From the NCBI RefSeq assembly GCF_030160655.1, contig NZ_BSOT01000011.1:62001-126000 (forward strand): a stretch of DNA of 64,000 nt. The letters are read 5' to 3'. Positions 34,924 through 43,659 of the stretch are shown here, piece after piece (the first letter of the stretch is position 1; each line of letters starts with the position of its first letter). This DNA is from Agaribacter marinus (lineage in GTDB: Bacteria > Pseudomonadota > Gammaproteobacteria > Enterobacterales > Alteromonadaceae). The notes below the pieces were generated by a model, which had not been told where the DNA came from, did not search any database, and saw nothing but the letters and a program-made list of their open reading frames with translations. Position numbers and translations under genes: made by a program.

Positions 34924-36300
34924 ATGAACTGGCACAATGAATCTATCACCCGAAAAATCGGTGGACTTTCTACAGTACTATTATCCTTTATTCTAATTGT
35001 GATTTTGTATTCGATTATAAAACTATTAGAAATAGGCCAAGAAATGCGGGAGGTCGCGCGGGTAGATATTCCGTTGACAGAGGTACTTGCGGAAGTTGAA
35101 ATTCTGCAACTTGAGCAACACTTGTTAATGGAACAAGTGCAACTGCATCAGATAAAGCAAAATCCGCAAGTAAATTTTGAGATGTTGAAAAGCAATTTTC
35201 AATCATTTTCAAAAAAACTGGATAGTGAGCTTTCTCGAGCTATTTCTCTAATTAGCAATGGTTTAGAAAGTGGCCAAATTAGTCAGCAGATTAATGAGCA
35301 TCGCCAAGCACTTGAGGATATAAAAGCGTACCAAGCTCAGCATAAAGTTTTTCAGCAAGACGCAGGGAAAATACTATTGAGCTCCATTGATGGTGATACT
35401 GAGCTCGCAAACTGGCGTTCTCTCGAAGCGCAGGATAGTGCACTAGACAAGTTTGCTATTACTTTATTAAAACGGATTGAGACACTAACGGAAGATATTG
35501 CGAAAAACGCGGAAAAACATGAAAGAGAATTTCTTGCCATTAATACAGCACTAGGGGTCACTGCATTTTTTACGGGTATTTATTTAACAACTTATATAAT
35601 TAGTTCATTCCGTAAACGGGTAAGCAGTATTCATGGCAAGATAGAGAGTTTGCAGGAATCAATTACAAAGCGAGAACCGTTGAGTATTTTCGATAAAGCT
35701 GCTCTTGAGGAACCTGCGGGCGCTGACGAATTGACTGACTTAGCTAACGATATCAATCAAGTCATGAGCAAGTATTCTGAGCAGATGACAAATAGATATC
35801 AATTGGAGGATCAGCTTATTCAACTGGCAACAACGGACAAGTTAACTGGCGCTTTTAATCGCCATAAGTGGGATGATTGCCTAGTAAACGAGTTAGAAAA
35901 TGCCAAACGCAACGGCGCAATAAGCTTACTAATGTTTGATGTCGATTTTTTTAAAAAAGTTAATGACAAATATGGTCATGACGTAGGTGACAAAGTGCTT
36001 ATTCACTTAAGTGAGTTGGTAAAGCAACACATTCGAAAAGCGGACAAACTGTTTCGCCTAGGTGGAGAAGAGTTTGCTATTATTGTTAGAGATTTAGATG
36101 TAATCCAAGCGAGTACTATGGCTGATAAACTTAGAGGCGTAATTGAGCAGACCTTGGAAGATGGGCTTCCAAGGTTTACGGTAAGTTTCGGCGTAACACA
36201 GTTTTTAAAAGATGACGATGTTGATAGTGTTTTTAAGCGCGTAGACCAGGCACTTTATGCATCTAAAAACGCGGGAAGAAACACCGTTACCACTCTCTAG
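34924..36300 (+). CDS. Membrane-bound diguanylate cyclase (GGDEF)
   Basis: Makes cyclic di-GMP from two GTP. Transmembrane helices at ~14-34 and ~204-226 flank a periplasmic, mostly helical sensor region of about 170 residues rich in Gln and Glu. A HAMP-like coiled segment follows. The GGDEF domain (~295-458) starts 'ATTDKLTGAFNRHKW' and carries the active-site motif GGEEF (380-384). The inhibitory I-site RxxD is present (R371-D374), so product feedback is expected. The signal sensed is unknown. No good ribosome site precedes the ATG. Alone and divergent from the transglutaminase-like gene; the region between (204 bases) is AT-rich. Confidence 0.93.
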   Translation: MNWHNESITRKIGGLSTVLLSFILIVILYSIIKLLEIGQEMREVARVDIPLTEVLAEVEILQLEQHLLMEQVQLHQIKQNPQVNFEMLKSNFQSFSKKLDSELSRAISLISNGLESGQISQQINEHRQALEDIKAYQAQHKVFQQDAGKILLSSIDGDTELANWRSLEAQDSALDKFAITLLKRIETLTEDIAKNAEKHEREFLAINTALGVTAFFTGIYLTTYIISSFRKRVSSIHGKIESLQESITKREPLSIFDKAALEEPAGADELTDLANDINQVMSKYSEQMTNRYQLEDQLIQLATTDKLTGAFNRHKWDDCLVNELENAKRNGAISLLMFDVDFFKKVNDKYGHDVGDKVLIHLSELVKQHIRKADKLFRLGGEEFAIIVRDLDVIQASTMADKLRGVIEQTLEDGLPRFTVSFGVTQFLKDDDVDSVFKRVDQALYASKNAGRNTVTTL

Positions 36301-36324
36301 ATTTATGTATACCAGCTAGGCGTC

Positions 36325-37710
36325 TTATTGCCTAAACCAGTTTAATTGTTCATGTAAATTAACTACGCCACCAACGATAATAAGTGTGGGTGGTTTTACA
36401 TTTGCTAACTCAGGGTGATTACAAATATCACTTAACTTACCGGTCACAATATTCTGATTTGCCCGCGTTGCATTTTCGACCAATGCTATCGGTGTTTCTT
36501 CATCCAAGCCGTGAGCGATCAGCGAGCGACAAATAATATTCAGGCCTGTTAAACCCATGTAAAATACGATGGTTTGATTTGGCTGCGCCAGTGTTTTCCA
36601 ATTGAGATCAATTGAGTCATCTTTTAAGTGACCGGTGGTGAACACAACAGATTGCGCGTAATCTCTATGAGTAAGCGGAATACCGCCATAAGTAGCGGCG
36701 CCGGTAGCCGCTGTGATGCCCGGTACGACTTGAAATTCGACATTGTGTTTAATAAGCGTTTGGATTTCTTCTCCACCACGGCCGAAAATAAATGGATCGC
36801 CACCTTTTAGGCGAACGACTCTATTGCCTTCTTTGGCCAATTTGGCCAGCAATTCATTTATTTCGCCTTGAGGGATCGTGTGATTGCTCTTCGCTTTTCC
36901 GACATAGATTTTTTCGGCGTCGCGTCTTACAAGTTCTAATACTTCCTTAGACACTAAACGGTCGTATACAACCACATCTGCTTTTTGCATTAAGCGTAAT
37001 GCTCTAAATGTCAGAAGGTCTGGATCTCCGGGGCCGGCACCAACCAAATAGACTTGTCCTTCAGTTTTTGCATCGTCTTTGAACGCAGCCAGTGTTTTTT
37101 CAAACTGCTGTTCGGCCAATGCTTCATTGCCTTGCAGTACGTTTTCGCCAATATCACCATCTAATACGTCTTCCCAAAAATACCGCCTTTCTGTGACAGA
37201 TTTCAGTGCATGTTTGACTTTGTCTCGGAATTTTTCAGAAAATTTACCGAGTAAACTCACGTTTGCAGGAATAACAGATTCAAGTCTTTGACGCAAATAA
37301 CGCAGCAGCACTGGCGCCACACCACCACTTGACATCGCAATAATGATTGGGCTTCTGTCGACAATCGACGGAGTGATAAACTTACACAGCGGTGTATTGT
37401 CTACCACGTTGACCAATATACCTTTGGCGTGCGCTAAATCATGTATTTCTTTATTTATGGTTTCATCGTCAGTGGCAACAAACACCATATTGATGCCGTC
37501 TAAGTCATCGGCTTCAAAAACACGTTCATGCAATGTAATCGAGTTGGTTTGAACGAGTTGATGTACTGTTTCACTTACCCATGGAGCGACAATAGATAAT
37601 TGTGCTGAGGTTTTTAGTAATAATTCGCATTTACGCGCAGCTACTTCTCCAGCGCCTACAACTAGGCATTTCATATGTTGGGCGTCGACAAATATGGGGA
37701 AGTATTTCAT
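36325..37710 (-). CDS. cysG: Siroheme synthase CysG (trifunctional)
   Basis: Makes siroheme from uroporphyrinogen III for sulfite or nitrite reductase. The N-terminal part (1-~205) is the precorrin-2 dehydrogenase/ferrochelatase with the NAD-binding motif VVGAGEVAARK and 'IAMSSGGVAPVLLRYLR'. The C-terminal part (~217-461) is the SAM-dependent methyltransferase with VGAGPGDPDLLT, 'VRLKGGDPFIFGRGGEE' and 'GITAATGAATYGGIPLTHRD'. 461 residues is the standard fused length. Convergent with the diguanylate cyclase gene. Confidence 0.96.
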   Translation of the reverse strand: MKYFPIFVDAQHMKCLVVGAGEVAARKCELLLKTSAQLSIVAPWVSETVHQLVQTNSITLHERVFEADDLDGINMVFVATDDETINKEIHDLAHAKGILVNVVDNTPLCKFITPSIVDRSPIIIAMSSGGVAPVLLRYLRQRLESVIPANVSLLGKFSEKFRDKVKHALKSVTERRYFWEDVLDGDIGENVLQGNEALAEQQFEKTLAAFKDDAKTEGQVYLVGAGPGDPDLLTFRALRLMQKADVVVYDRLVSKEVLELVRRDAEKIYVGKAKSNHTIPQGEINELLAKLAKEGNRVVRLKGGDPFIFGRGGEEIQTLIKHNVEFQVVPGITAATGAATYGGIPLTHRDYAQSVVFTTGHLKDDSIDLNWKTLAQPNQTIVFYMGLTGLNIICRSLIAHGLDEETPIALVENATRANQNIVTGKLSDICNHPELANVKPPTLIIVGGVVNLHEQLNWFRQ

Positions 37711-37824
37711 AGTAAGTACTACTAAGGTTAAGTGTGTTTATTGGCTAAAGACCAATTATGCAAGGTCTTGTTATGCAAATAAACACACTAAATTGACTTT
37801 AATATAGCTAAAATGACTTTTAGA

Positions 37825-39567
37825 CTAGCTCTTACGTGGACGTTTTGGTGGTTTATCACTCCATGCGCGTATATTCAGTCGCTGTCCAGATACACGTGCT
37901 TTTTGCAATACTTCCTGAGTTTCAGGCGGCATACCGTCAGGTAAATCGACAAGTGAATAACTCTCATGGATGTCAATTGCGCCGATGTACTGACTATCAA
38001 TACCGGCTTCATTGGCTATTGCACCTACAATATTGCCTGGTTTTACACCGTGCACGTAACCAACATCTAAGCGATATCTTTGAAGGCCTTGTTCAGGTTT
38101 TCCGCGACTACGGACATTCGATTTACGTTCGCCTCGGTCATTTCCGCGAGGGCTTCTATCGCCTCGTTCGTTTCGCTTATTACTTCTGCCTTCGCGGGGT
38201 CCACGTTCTTCTCGCTGTGGTCTTGCGTTTAAGTCGGCGCTGTTAGATTCATCAAGAAACAAGGGTTCATCACCCTGAGCTACTTTCGCCAATGCAGCCA
38301 TAATGCGTTCAGGTGCAGCTTCTGCTTCTGTGATGATAGTATCAATCAGCGGCATGAACGACTCTAAACTATCGTCCTCAATCGCATTCAACACATTACG
38401 CGTGAATTTTTCAACACGCGTTTCGTTTAATTCAGAAACGGACGGAATATCCATTTTTTCAATGCGTTGTTTTGTTGTTTTTTCAATAGAAAACAACAGG
38501 CGTTTTTCGCGATGAGATATGAATAATATTGCGTCGCCAGATCTGCCCGCTCGCCCAGTACGTCCAATTCTGTGTACGTAGGATTCTGTATCATACGGGA
38601 TATCATAGTTGACTACGTGGCTAACACGTTCTACGTCTAATCCTCTCGCGACTACATCTGTTGCAACCAATATGTCGATAGAGCCTTTCTTTAAGCGATC
38701 GACAGTACGTTCACGAGAGTTTTGTGGAATGTCACCATTGAGTGGTTCAACATCGAATCCACGAGCACTCAATTTGTCCGCAAGTTCTAATGTTGCTGTC
38801 TTTGTGCGAACAAAAATAATCATGCCGTCGAATTCTTCAACTTCCATGATGCGCGTAAGTGCTTCTAATTTGTGATGCGGTGCTACCTGACAATATCGTT
38901 GTTTAACGGTGCTAGCCGTCGATGCTTTTGACGCAATCTTTATATGTTCAGGTTTGTTTAGATAACGATTGGCAATTTTCTTAATTTGCTCAGGCATTGT
39001 TGCAGAAAATAACGCCGTTTGTCTCTCTTCCGGCGCGTGAGATAAAATAAGCTCAACATCGTCAATAAAGCCCATGCGCAACATTTCGTCTGCTTCATCT
39101 AATACAAGAAATCTTAGGTTATTTAATTTCAGCGTTTTACGCTGAATATGGTCAATAATACGCCCTGGCGTGCCTACAACTACCTGAACGCCGCGCTTGA
39201 GTTGGCGAATTTGGTTATCGTACGATTGACCACCGTAAACCGGTAATACTTTGATTTTTTTAGAAAAGCTAGCATATACTTGAAATGCTTCTGCGACCTG
39301 AATGGCTAATTCGCGCGTAGGGGCAAGTACTAACAATTGTGGATGTAGTGCATCAGCATCTATGCGTGATAGCATGGGAAGCGCGAATGCCGCTGTTTTG
39401 CCCGTGCCGGTTTGTGCTTGACCTAGCAAGTCGTTCCCTTCGAGAAGAAGGGGAATACTTTTAGCTTGTATTGGTGATGGCTTTTCATAACCTACCTTTT
39501 CAAGCGCTTGCAATATTGGTGCAGGTAGGTCAAGGTCGGCAAATGTGATATCGACAGTGTCGGTCAT
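37825..39567 (-). CDS. deaD: ATP-dependent DEAD-box RNA helicase (DeaD/CsdA type)
   Basis: RNA helicase of ribosome assembly and cold adaptation. The Q motif, Walker A AQTGTGKT (~47-54), DEAD box in VLDEADEML, SAT and 'HRIGRTGRAGR' (motif VI) are all present. After a long helical linker (~365-440) comes an Arg/Gly/Asn-rich stretch (~445-490) and then a DbpA-type RNA-binding domain ('YRLDVGYVHGVKPGNIVGAIANEAG'). Shorter than the ~630-residue enterobacterial protein, mainly in the C-terminal tail. AGGAT precedes the ATG. The final residues are basic (PPKRPRKS). Confidence 0.93.
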   Translation of the reverse strand: MTDTVDITFADLDLPAPILQALEKVGYEKPSPIQAKSIPLLLEGNDLLGQAQTGTGKTAAFALPMLSRIDADALHPQLLVLAPTRELAIQVAEAFQVYASFSKKIKVLPVYGGQSYDNQIRQLKRGVQVVVGTPGRIIDHIQRKTLKLNNLRFLVLDEADEMLRMGFIDDVELILSHAPEERQTALFSATMPEQIKKIANRYLNKPEHIKIASKASTASTVKQRYCQVAPHHKLEALTRIMEVEEFDGMIIFVRTKTATLELADKLSARGFDVEPLNGDIPQNSRERTVDRLKKGSIDILVATDVVARGLDVERVSHVVNYDIPYDTESYVHRIGRTGRAGRSGDAILFISHREKRLLFSIEKTTKQRIEKMDIPSVSELNETRVEKFTRNVLNAIEDDSLESFMPLIDTIITEAEAAPERIMAALAKVAQGDEPLFLDESNSADLNARPQREERGPREGRSNKRNERGDRSPRGNDRGERKSNVRSRGKPEQGLQRYRLDVGYVHGVKPGNIVGAIANEAGIDSQYIGAIDIHESYSLVDLPDGMPPETQEVLQKARVSGQRLNIRAWSDKPPKRPRKS

Positions 39568-39756
39568 TTTATAAATCCTGGTAAAACTAGAAATGGGGCA
39601 AAGCAGAGAGGATGCGAACGCCTATGAATTGACCGCATTATATGCTAAATGACAATGATATACCATTAAACTATTTAACAAAGCTGTGGTTTAATAGAAT
39701 CAGTTAGAAAAGGTGATGCTTAGGTGTTACATGTATTTTTAATACGAGGAAGTTTT

Positions 39757-42552
39757 ATGCAAGGTAGTAAGCGACGTTTTACGAAAAAAAGCGCTATTAA
39801 AGCGCTACTAAAACTGTCAGCAATTAGTGCGTTTTCAATCAGTTTATTAGCGTGTTCGGGTAAAACGGCAGATGAACATATTGAGCAAGCAAGAGTGTTT
39901 GCCGAACAAGGTGATACGCAAGCTGCTATTGTTGAACTTAAAAATGCCGTACAAGAGAATCCTCAGTTAGCCGCGGCAAGGTTTGAATTAGGCAAAGTAT
40001 ATTTAAGTACAAACAAATATGATTCTGCGGAAAAAGAATTGTCGCGAGCACTTGAGTTAGGGCAACCTGCAGCGGACGTCATTCCGTTATTGTCTCAAGC
40101 ATATCAGCGGACCGGTGCCAATGTCGCCTTGTCTGAATTAGAAATCGATGAATCGCAGTTAACGAGTGTAGAACGATTAGAATTTGGCTACAGAAAGTTG
40201 CAATCGCTTGTTCAACTTGAAAAAAACGCTGACGCACGTAACTTAATTGATGACCTTCTACTCATTGAATCTACGTCTGTGTATCGAGGGCTAGTAAGTG
40301 CTGTCCAGCAGGTGTTGAATCAAGATTTTCCCGCTGCACTTGAAGTAGCAAAGACGCTTAAGGCACAAGCACCGCTAAATCGAGATGTATTGAATTTTAC
40401 CGCACGGATGTACATTTTAAATGAACAAATGGGCGAAGCGACGAAAGTGTATGAGGATTACATTAAAGTTGCGCCGGATGATATTGAAATTAAGTTTGGA
40501 CTTGCGAATATTCTTGTTGAGCAAGGTGAAACAGAGCGGGCTGAAGTACATATCGATGATTTGTTAGCTATAAACTCAAATAATGCGCTATTAAATCAAT
40601 TGAAAGGGGTAACTCGAGCTGCCGCTGAAGATCATGCGGCAGCACTCGAATACAGTGAAAACTCAATAAAGTTTGGTCGAGCTGATCCTACTAGTCGACT
40701 CATTGCAGGCTATTCTGCGTTTAAGTTGGGTGAATTTGAAAAAGCGGTAGGGCATTTAGCATTTATCGCTGAGTTTTTACCTGACAATCATCCGGGCTTA
40801 CGCATTTTAGCCGCAAGTCAATTACAGGCTAACATGGGCGATCAAACTGACGAAGTGCTTGCGCGTTTAGATAACATAACGGCTGAAGATGCCTCTCTAT
40901 TTTCAAGAGCTGGCTACGAACTTCTTAAAGCTGGGGATGAAGAGGCCGCAAGAACAGTAATCGAACAGGCCGAAAAAATTAGTGAAACGGCCGACGATCT
41001 GACGCGCTTAGGTATTTTAAAGTTGTCTTTGAATGATGTAGAGGGCTTGCTTGATTTAGAACAGGCCGTAGATAAAGCGCCTGAGTCTGTTACCGCGAAA
41101 ACTACTTTGGCATCAGCATATCTGTCTACAGGTCAATTAGATAAGGCACTTGCGCTCGCAAAGGAATGGCAGACTGCGGCAGCGGCCTCTGTCGACGGCT
41201 ATTTACTTCAGGCTGAGGTGGAACAACGACAAGACGATTTTGTTGCATCACAATCAACACTCGATAAAGCAAAAACGCTAGCGCCCGAAAGTGAAGCGGT
41301 GCAGGTTGCTCAAATTAGATTATATCTTAGGCAAAGTAAGAATGAAGATGCGTTAACGGCGACGGAACAATTGTTGTCTAAATCGCCGTCAAACATCGTC
41401 GGGCTTGCCAGTTATTTTGCGCTAAAAGCGCAAAAAGGTAATTCGGCTGCTGCATATGAGAAAATTAAAGCGCAGCAGGCCGCCAACCCGGATAACGCGC
41501 CAATTAGACTACTCACAGCACGTGCTGCAATCGCAACTAACAACGTCAACGATGCAATCGATGTATTAGACGATATTAACGCAGATAAATCGTCACCTAA
41601 CCAATATTGGGCACTATACGGCAGTGCGCTTTTACGCGCTAATAAAGTCAATGAAGCTGAAACGCATTACAACAAATGGGCTGAATTGTACCCAAATCAA
41701 GAAAGTGCAGTGTTGGGGCAATTGTTGATTTTAGATGGTAAGCGGGAATATGAAAAAGCATTAAATATTGCGACTAATTTTTTAGTTAGGGAAAACAATT
41801 TACAGGTTCAGTTTATACAAGCCTATTTATATGCGATGAATAACCGGTTGACCGAGGCGAAGAATGCCTTAAAGAATATTGATGAACAGTATATTCAACT
41901 TCCTTTCTTGCGTGGTGTAAAAGCCCGAATAGCCTTGCTTGAGAATAAACCCGAAGACGCGATTGACGACGCAAAAGTGGCTTATGATGCTAATCGCAAC
42001 ATAAATAATCTCTTGGTACTTACGCGTGCATATGACTTGACCGGTAAGTCTGACTTATCGTTTTCAGTTATTAAAGCACATAGTAATGATGCGCCGAGAG
42101 ACGTCAGGGTGTTAATGCTATTGGGTGAACGCCAAATCCAGAAAGGGTCGATTGTTGATGCCATGTCAACATATGAACAAGTCATCGAAATTACGCCAAA
42201 TAATTTTGTTGTGTTAAACAACCTGGCTTATTTGGCTATGGAAGAAGGTCAACTGGATAAAGCCGCTGAGTTATCTAAGAGAGCCTATGACATTCGCCCA
42301 GACAATGTGGCGACGGCTGATACTTACGCGCAAGTCTTGCTTAAGCAAGACAAAGTGGAGGATGCTGTAGATGTTTACAAAAGAGCTATCACTGATGAGG
42401 TTAAAAACGAAGAAATACTCTTGAACTTCGTAGAATCTCTTTTGTTGAGCGGAAACAAGCTTATCGCAGAGCGTAGGCTTAATGAGCTGAGCTTGCGTTC
42501 CCCTATTTCTAAAGATAGAGCTGAACAGTTAAAAAAAGATTATGATTTATAG
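39757..42552 (+). CDS. prsT: PEP-CTERM system TPR-repeat lipoprotein (PrsT type)
   Basis: 931-residue lipoprotein made of ~20 tetratricopeptide repeats. It resembles PrsT, which accompanies the exosortase A/PEP-CTERM sorting and exopolysaccharide system. The start is the ATG at 39757, with GAGGA six bases upstream; an upstream in-frame GTG has no such site. The signal peptide ends at lipobox LLAC (C33). The first repeats ('DTQAAIVELKNAVQENPQLAAARFELGKVYLS') match the PrsT opening. The exosortase itself is not in this window. In several genera prsT stands away from the main exopolysaccharide locus. A terminator follows at 42636. Confidence 0.85.
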   Translation: MQGSKRRFTKKSAIKALLKLSAISAFSISLLACSGKTADEHIEQARVFAEQGDTQAAIVELKNAVQENPQLAAARFELGKVYLSTNKYDSAEKELSRALELGQPAADVIPLLSQAYQRTGANVALSELEIDESQLTSVERLEFGYRKLQSLVQLEKNADARNLIDDLLLIESTSVYRGLVSAVQQVLNQDFPAALEVAKTLKAQAPLNRDVLNFTARMYILNEQMGEATKVYEDYIKVAPDDIEIKFGLANILVEQGETERAEVHIDDLLAINSNNALLNQLKGVTRAAAEDHAAALEYSENSIKFGRADPTSRLIAGYSAFKLGEFEKAVGHLAFIAEFLPDNHPGLRILAASQLQANMGDQTDEVLARLDNITAEDASLFSRAGYELLKAGDEEAARTVIEQAEKISETADDLTRLGILKLSLNDVEGLLDLEQAVDKAPESVTAKTTLASAYLSTGQLDKALALAKEWQTAAAASVDGYLLQAEVEQRQDDFVASQSTLDKAKTLAPESEAVQVAQIRLYLRQSKNEDALTATEQLLSKSPSNIVGLASYFALKAQKGNSAAAYEKIKAQQAANPDNAPIRLLTARAAIATNNVNDAIDVLDDINADKSSPNQYWALYGSALLRANKVNEAETHYNKWAELYPNQESAVLGQLLILDGKREYEKALNIATNFLVRENNLQVQFIQAYLYAMNNRLTEAKNALKNIDEQYIQLPFLRGVKARIALLENKPEDAIDDAKVAYDANRNINNLLVLTRAYDLTGKSDLSFSVIKAHSNDAPRDVRVLMLLGERQIQKGSIVDAMSTYEQVIEITPNNFVVLNNLAYLAMEEGQLDKAAELSKRAYDIRPDNVATADTYAQVLLKQDKVEDAVDVYKRAITDEVKNEEILLNFVESLLLSGNKLIAERRLNELSLRSPISKDRAEQLKKDYDL

Positions 42553-42635
42553 GGTAATTTTTCTATTTTTGTAGTGTGTGATCTGTATGATCACACCGCA
42601 TTTTCATACACATTTAGCGCAACATGTTATTACTT

Positions 42636-42662
42636 AGCCTGCATAGTTGCGGGCTTTTTTTC
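42636..42662 (+). terminator. Rho-independent terminator of prsT
   Basis: Eight-base stem with one G-T pair (42636-42643 with 42648-42655) followed by a run of T. A separate perfect 8-base inverted repeat, gtgtgatc/gatcacac, lies just upstream at 42576-42596. Confidence 0.75.
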
Positions 42663-42678
42663 ACTTGGTATTTAGTCA

Positions 42679-43485
42679 ATGATTGATGCACTTCATCGAG
42701 GCCTAGTAACACTTCGCCACAACAAAGCGTTCGAATTTTTCGTTATTGCTGTAATCATAGTTTCAGCGCTTGAAATCGGCGCAAAAACCTATGATCTTTC
42801 GCCCACGTCACTATTAATTACAACTTACTTAGATGTATTTATAACGGTATTTTTCTTAATCGAGATATGTATCCGTTTTATCACAGAAGAAAATAAAAGG
42901 CGTTTCTTTCATTCTGGCTGGAATATTTTCGATACTTTGGTCGTCATCATTAGCTTAATTCCCGTGGACGATTCTGAAATGGCCCTGCTTGCTCGCCTGA
43001 TTCGTATTTTCCGCGTGCTTAGAATGATATCCATCGTGCCTGAATTACGAGTGTTGATAAATTCACTTTTCATTGCGTTGCCAAGACTTGGCTATGTTGT
43101 ACTGTTGATGTTTATTATTTTCTATATATATGCGGCTGTAGGCAGTTTCTTGTTTAGTGATATTAATCCTGTGCTATGGGGCAATATTGCGATCTCGATG
43201 TTGACTCTGTTTCGCGTAATGACATTTGAAGATTGGACAGATATTCAATACGAAACCATGGATGTGTATCCAATGAGTTGGCTGTTTTATATGACATTTA
43301 TTTTCTTCACCGCTTTTGCTTTCCTGAATATGGTTATCGGGATTGTTGTCGGCGTAATGGAAGAAGAACATACAAGAGAACGTGAAGAAGCACGTAAAGA
43401 ATTGGAAAAGGATCAGCCCACACTCAGCGACTTACAAGCGCAAATTGCGTCGTTGAGTGAGCAGATTAAACAACTAAAAAATTAG
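42679..43485 (+). CDS. NaChBac-type single-domain voltage-gated cation channel
   Basis: 268-residue inner-membrane channel subunit expected to work as a tetramer. Helices S1-S4 form the voltage sensor, S4 having four arginines at every third position (RLIRIFRVLR). S5, the pore helix and S6 follow. The selectivity filter reads T182-F-E-D-W-T-D188. The acidic residues at 184, 185 and 188 make it more negative than the Na-selective TLESWS of NaChBac, and they sit at positions where acidic substitutions favour calcium in engineered channels. The C-terminal ~35 residues (DLQAQIASLSEQIKQLKN) form a tetramerising coiled coil. Ion preference is inference. Monocistronic after the prsT terminator. Confidence 0.88.
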   Translation: MIDALHRGLVTLRHNKAFEFFVIAVIIVSALEIGAKTYDLSPTSLLITTYLDVFITVFFLIEICIRFITEENKRRFFHSGWNIFDTLVVIISLIPVDDSEMALLARLIRIFRVLRMISIVPELRVLINSLFIALPRLGYVVLLMFIIFYIYAAVGSFLFSDINPVLWGNIAISMLTLFRVMTFEDWTDIQYETMDVYPMSWLFYMTFIFFTAFAFLNMVIGIVVGVMEEEHTREREEARKELEKDQPTLSDLQAQIASLSEQIKQLKN

Positions 43486-43659
43486 ACTAGCGGGCGTTAG
43501 TTTTATGCTGCATACGTGTCGCGGCTAAAAAATTTTTACTAATTGTAAACTAGGTTGATACAGACTAAATAATAGTGAACTTTATATACTCGGGTATACC
43601 TGTTTTATCGCTCTTATAAAGCTGTCATTCATCCTGTGTAGTCATAAAAAGGCAAAAAT

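Noticed and set aside
42576-42596. TGTGATC...GATCACA palindrome as a CRP site
   Set aside because: The half-sites TGTGA and TCACA are nine bases apart instead of six, so a standard CRP dimer would not fit; more likely an RNA hairpin at the prsT end.
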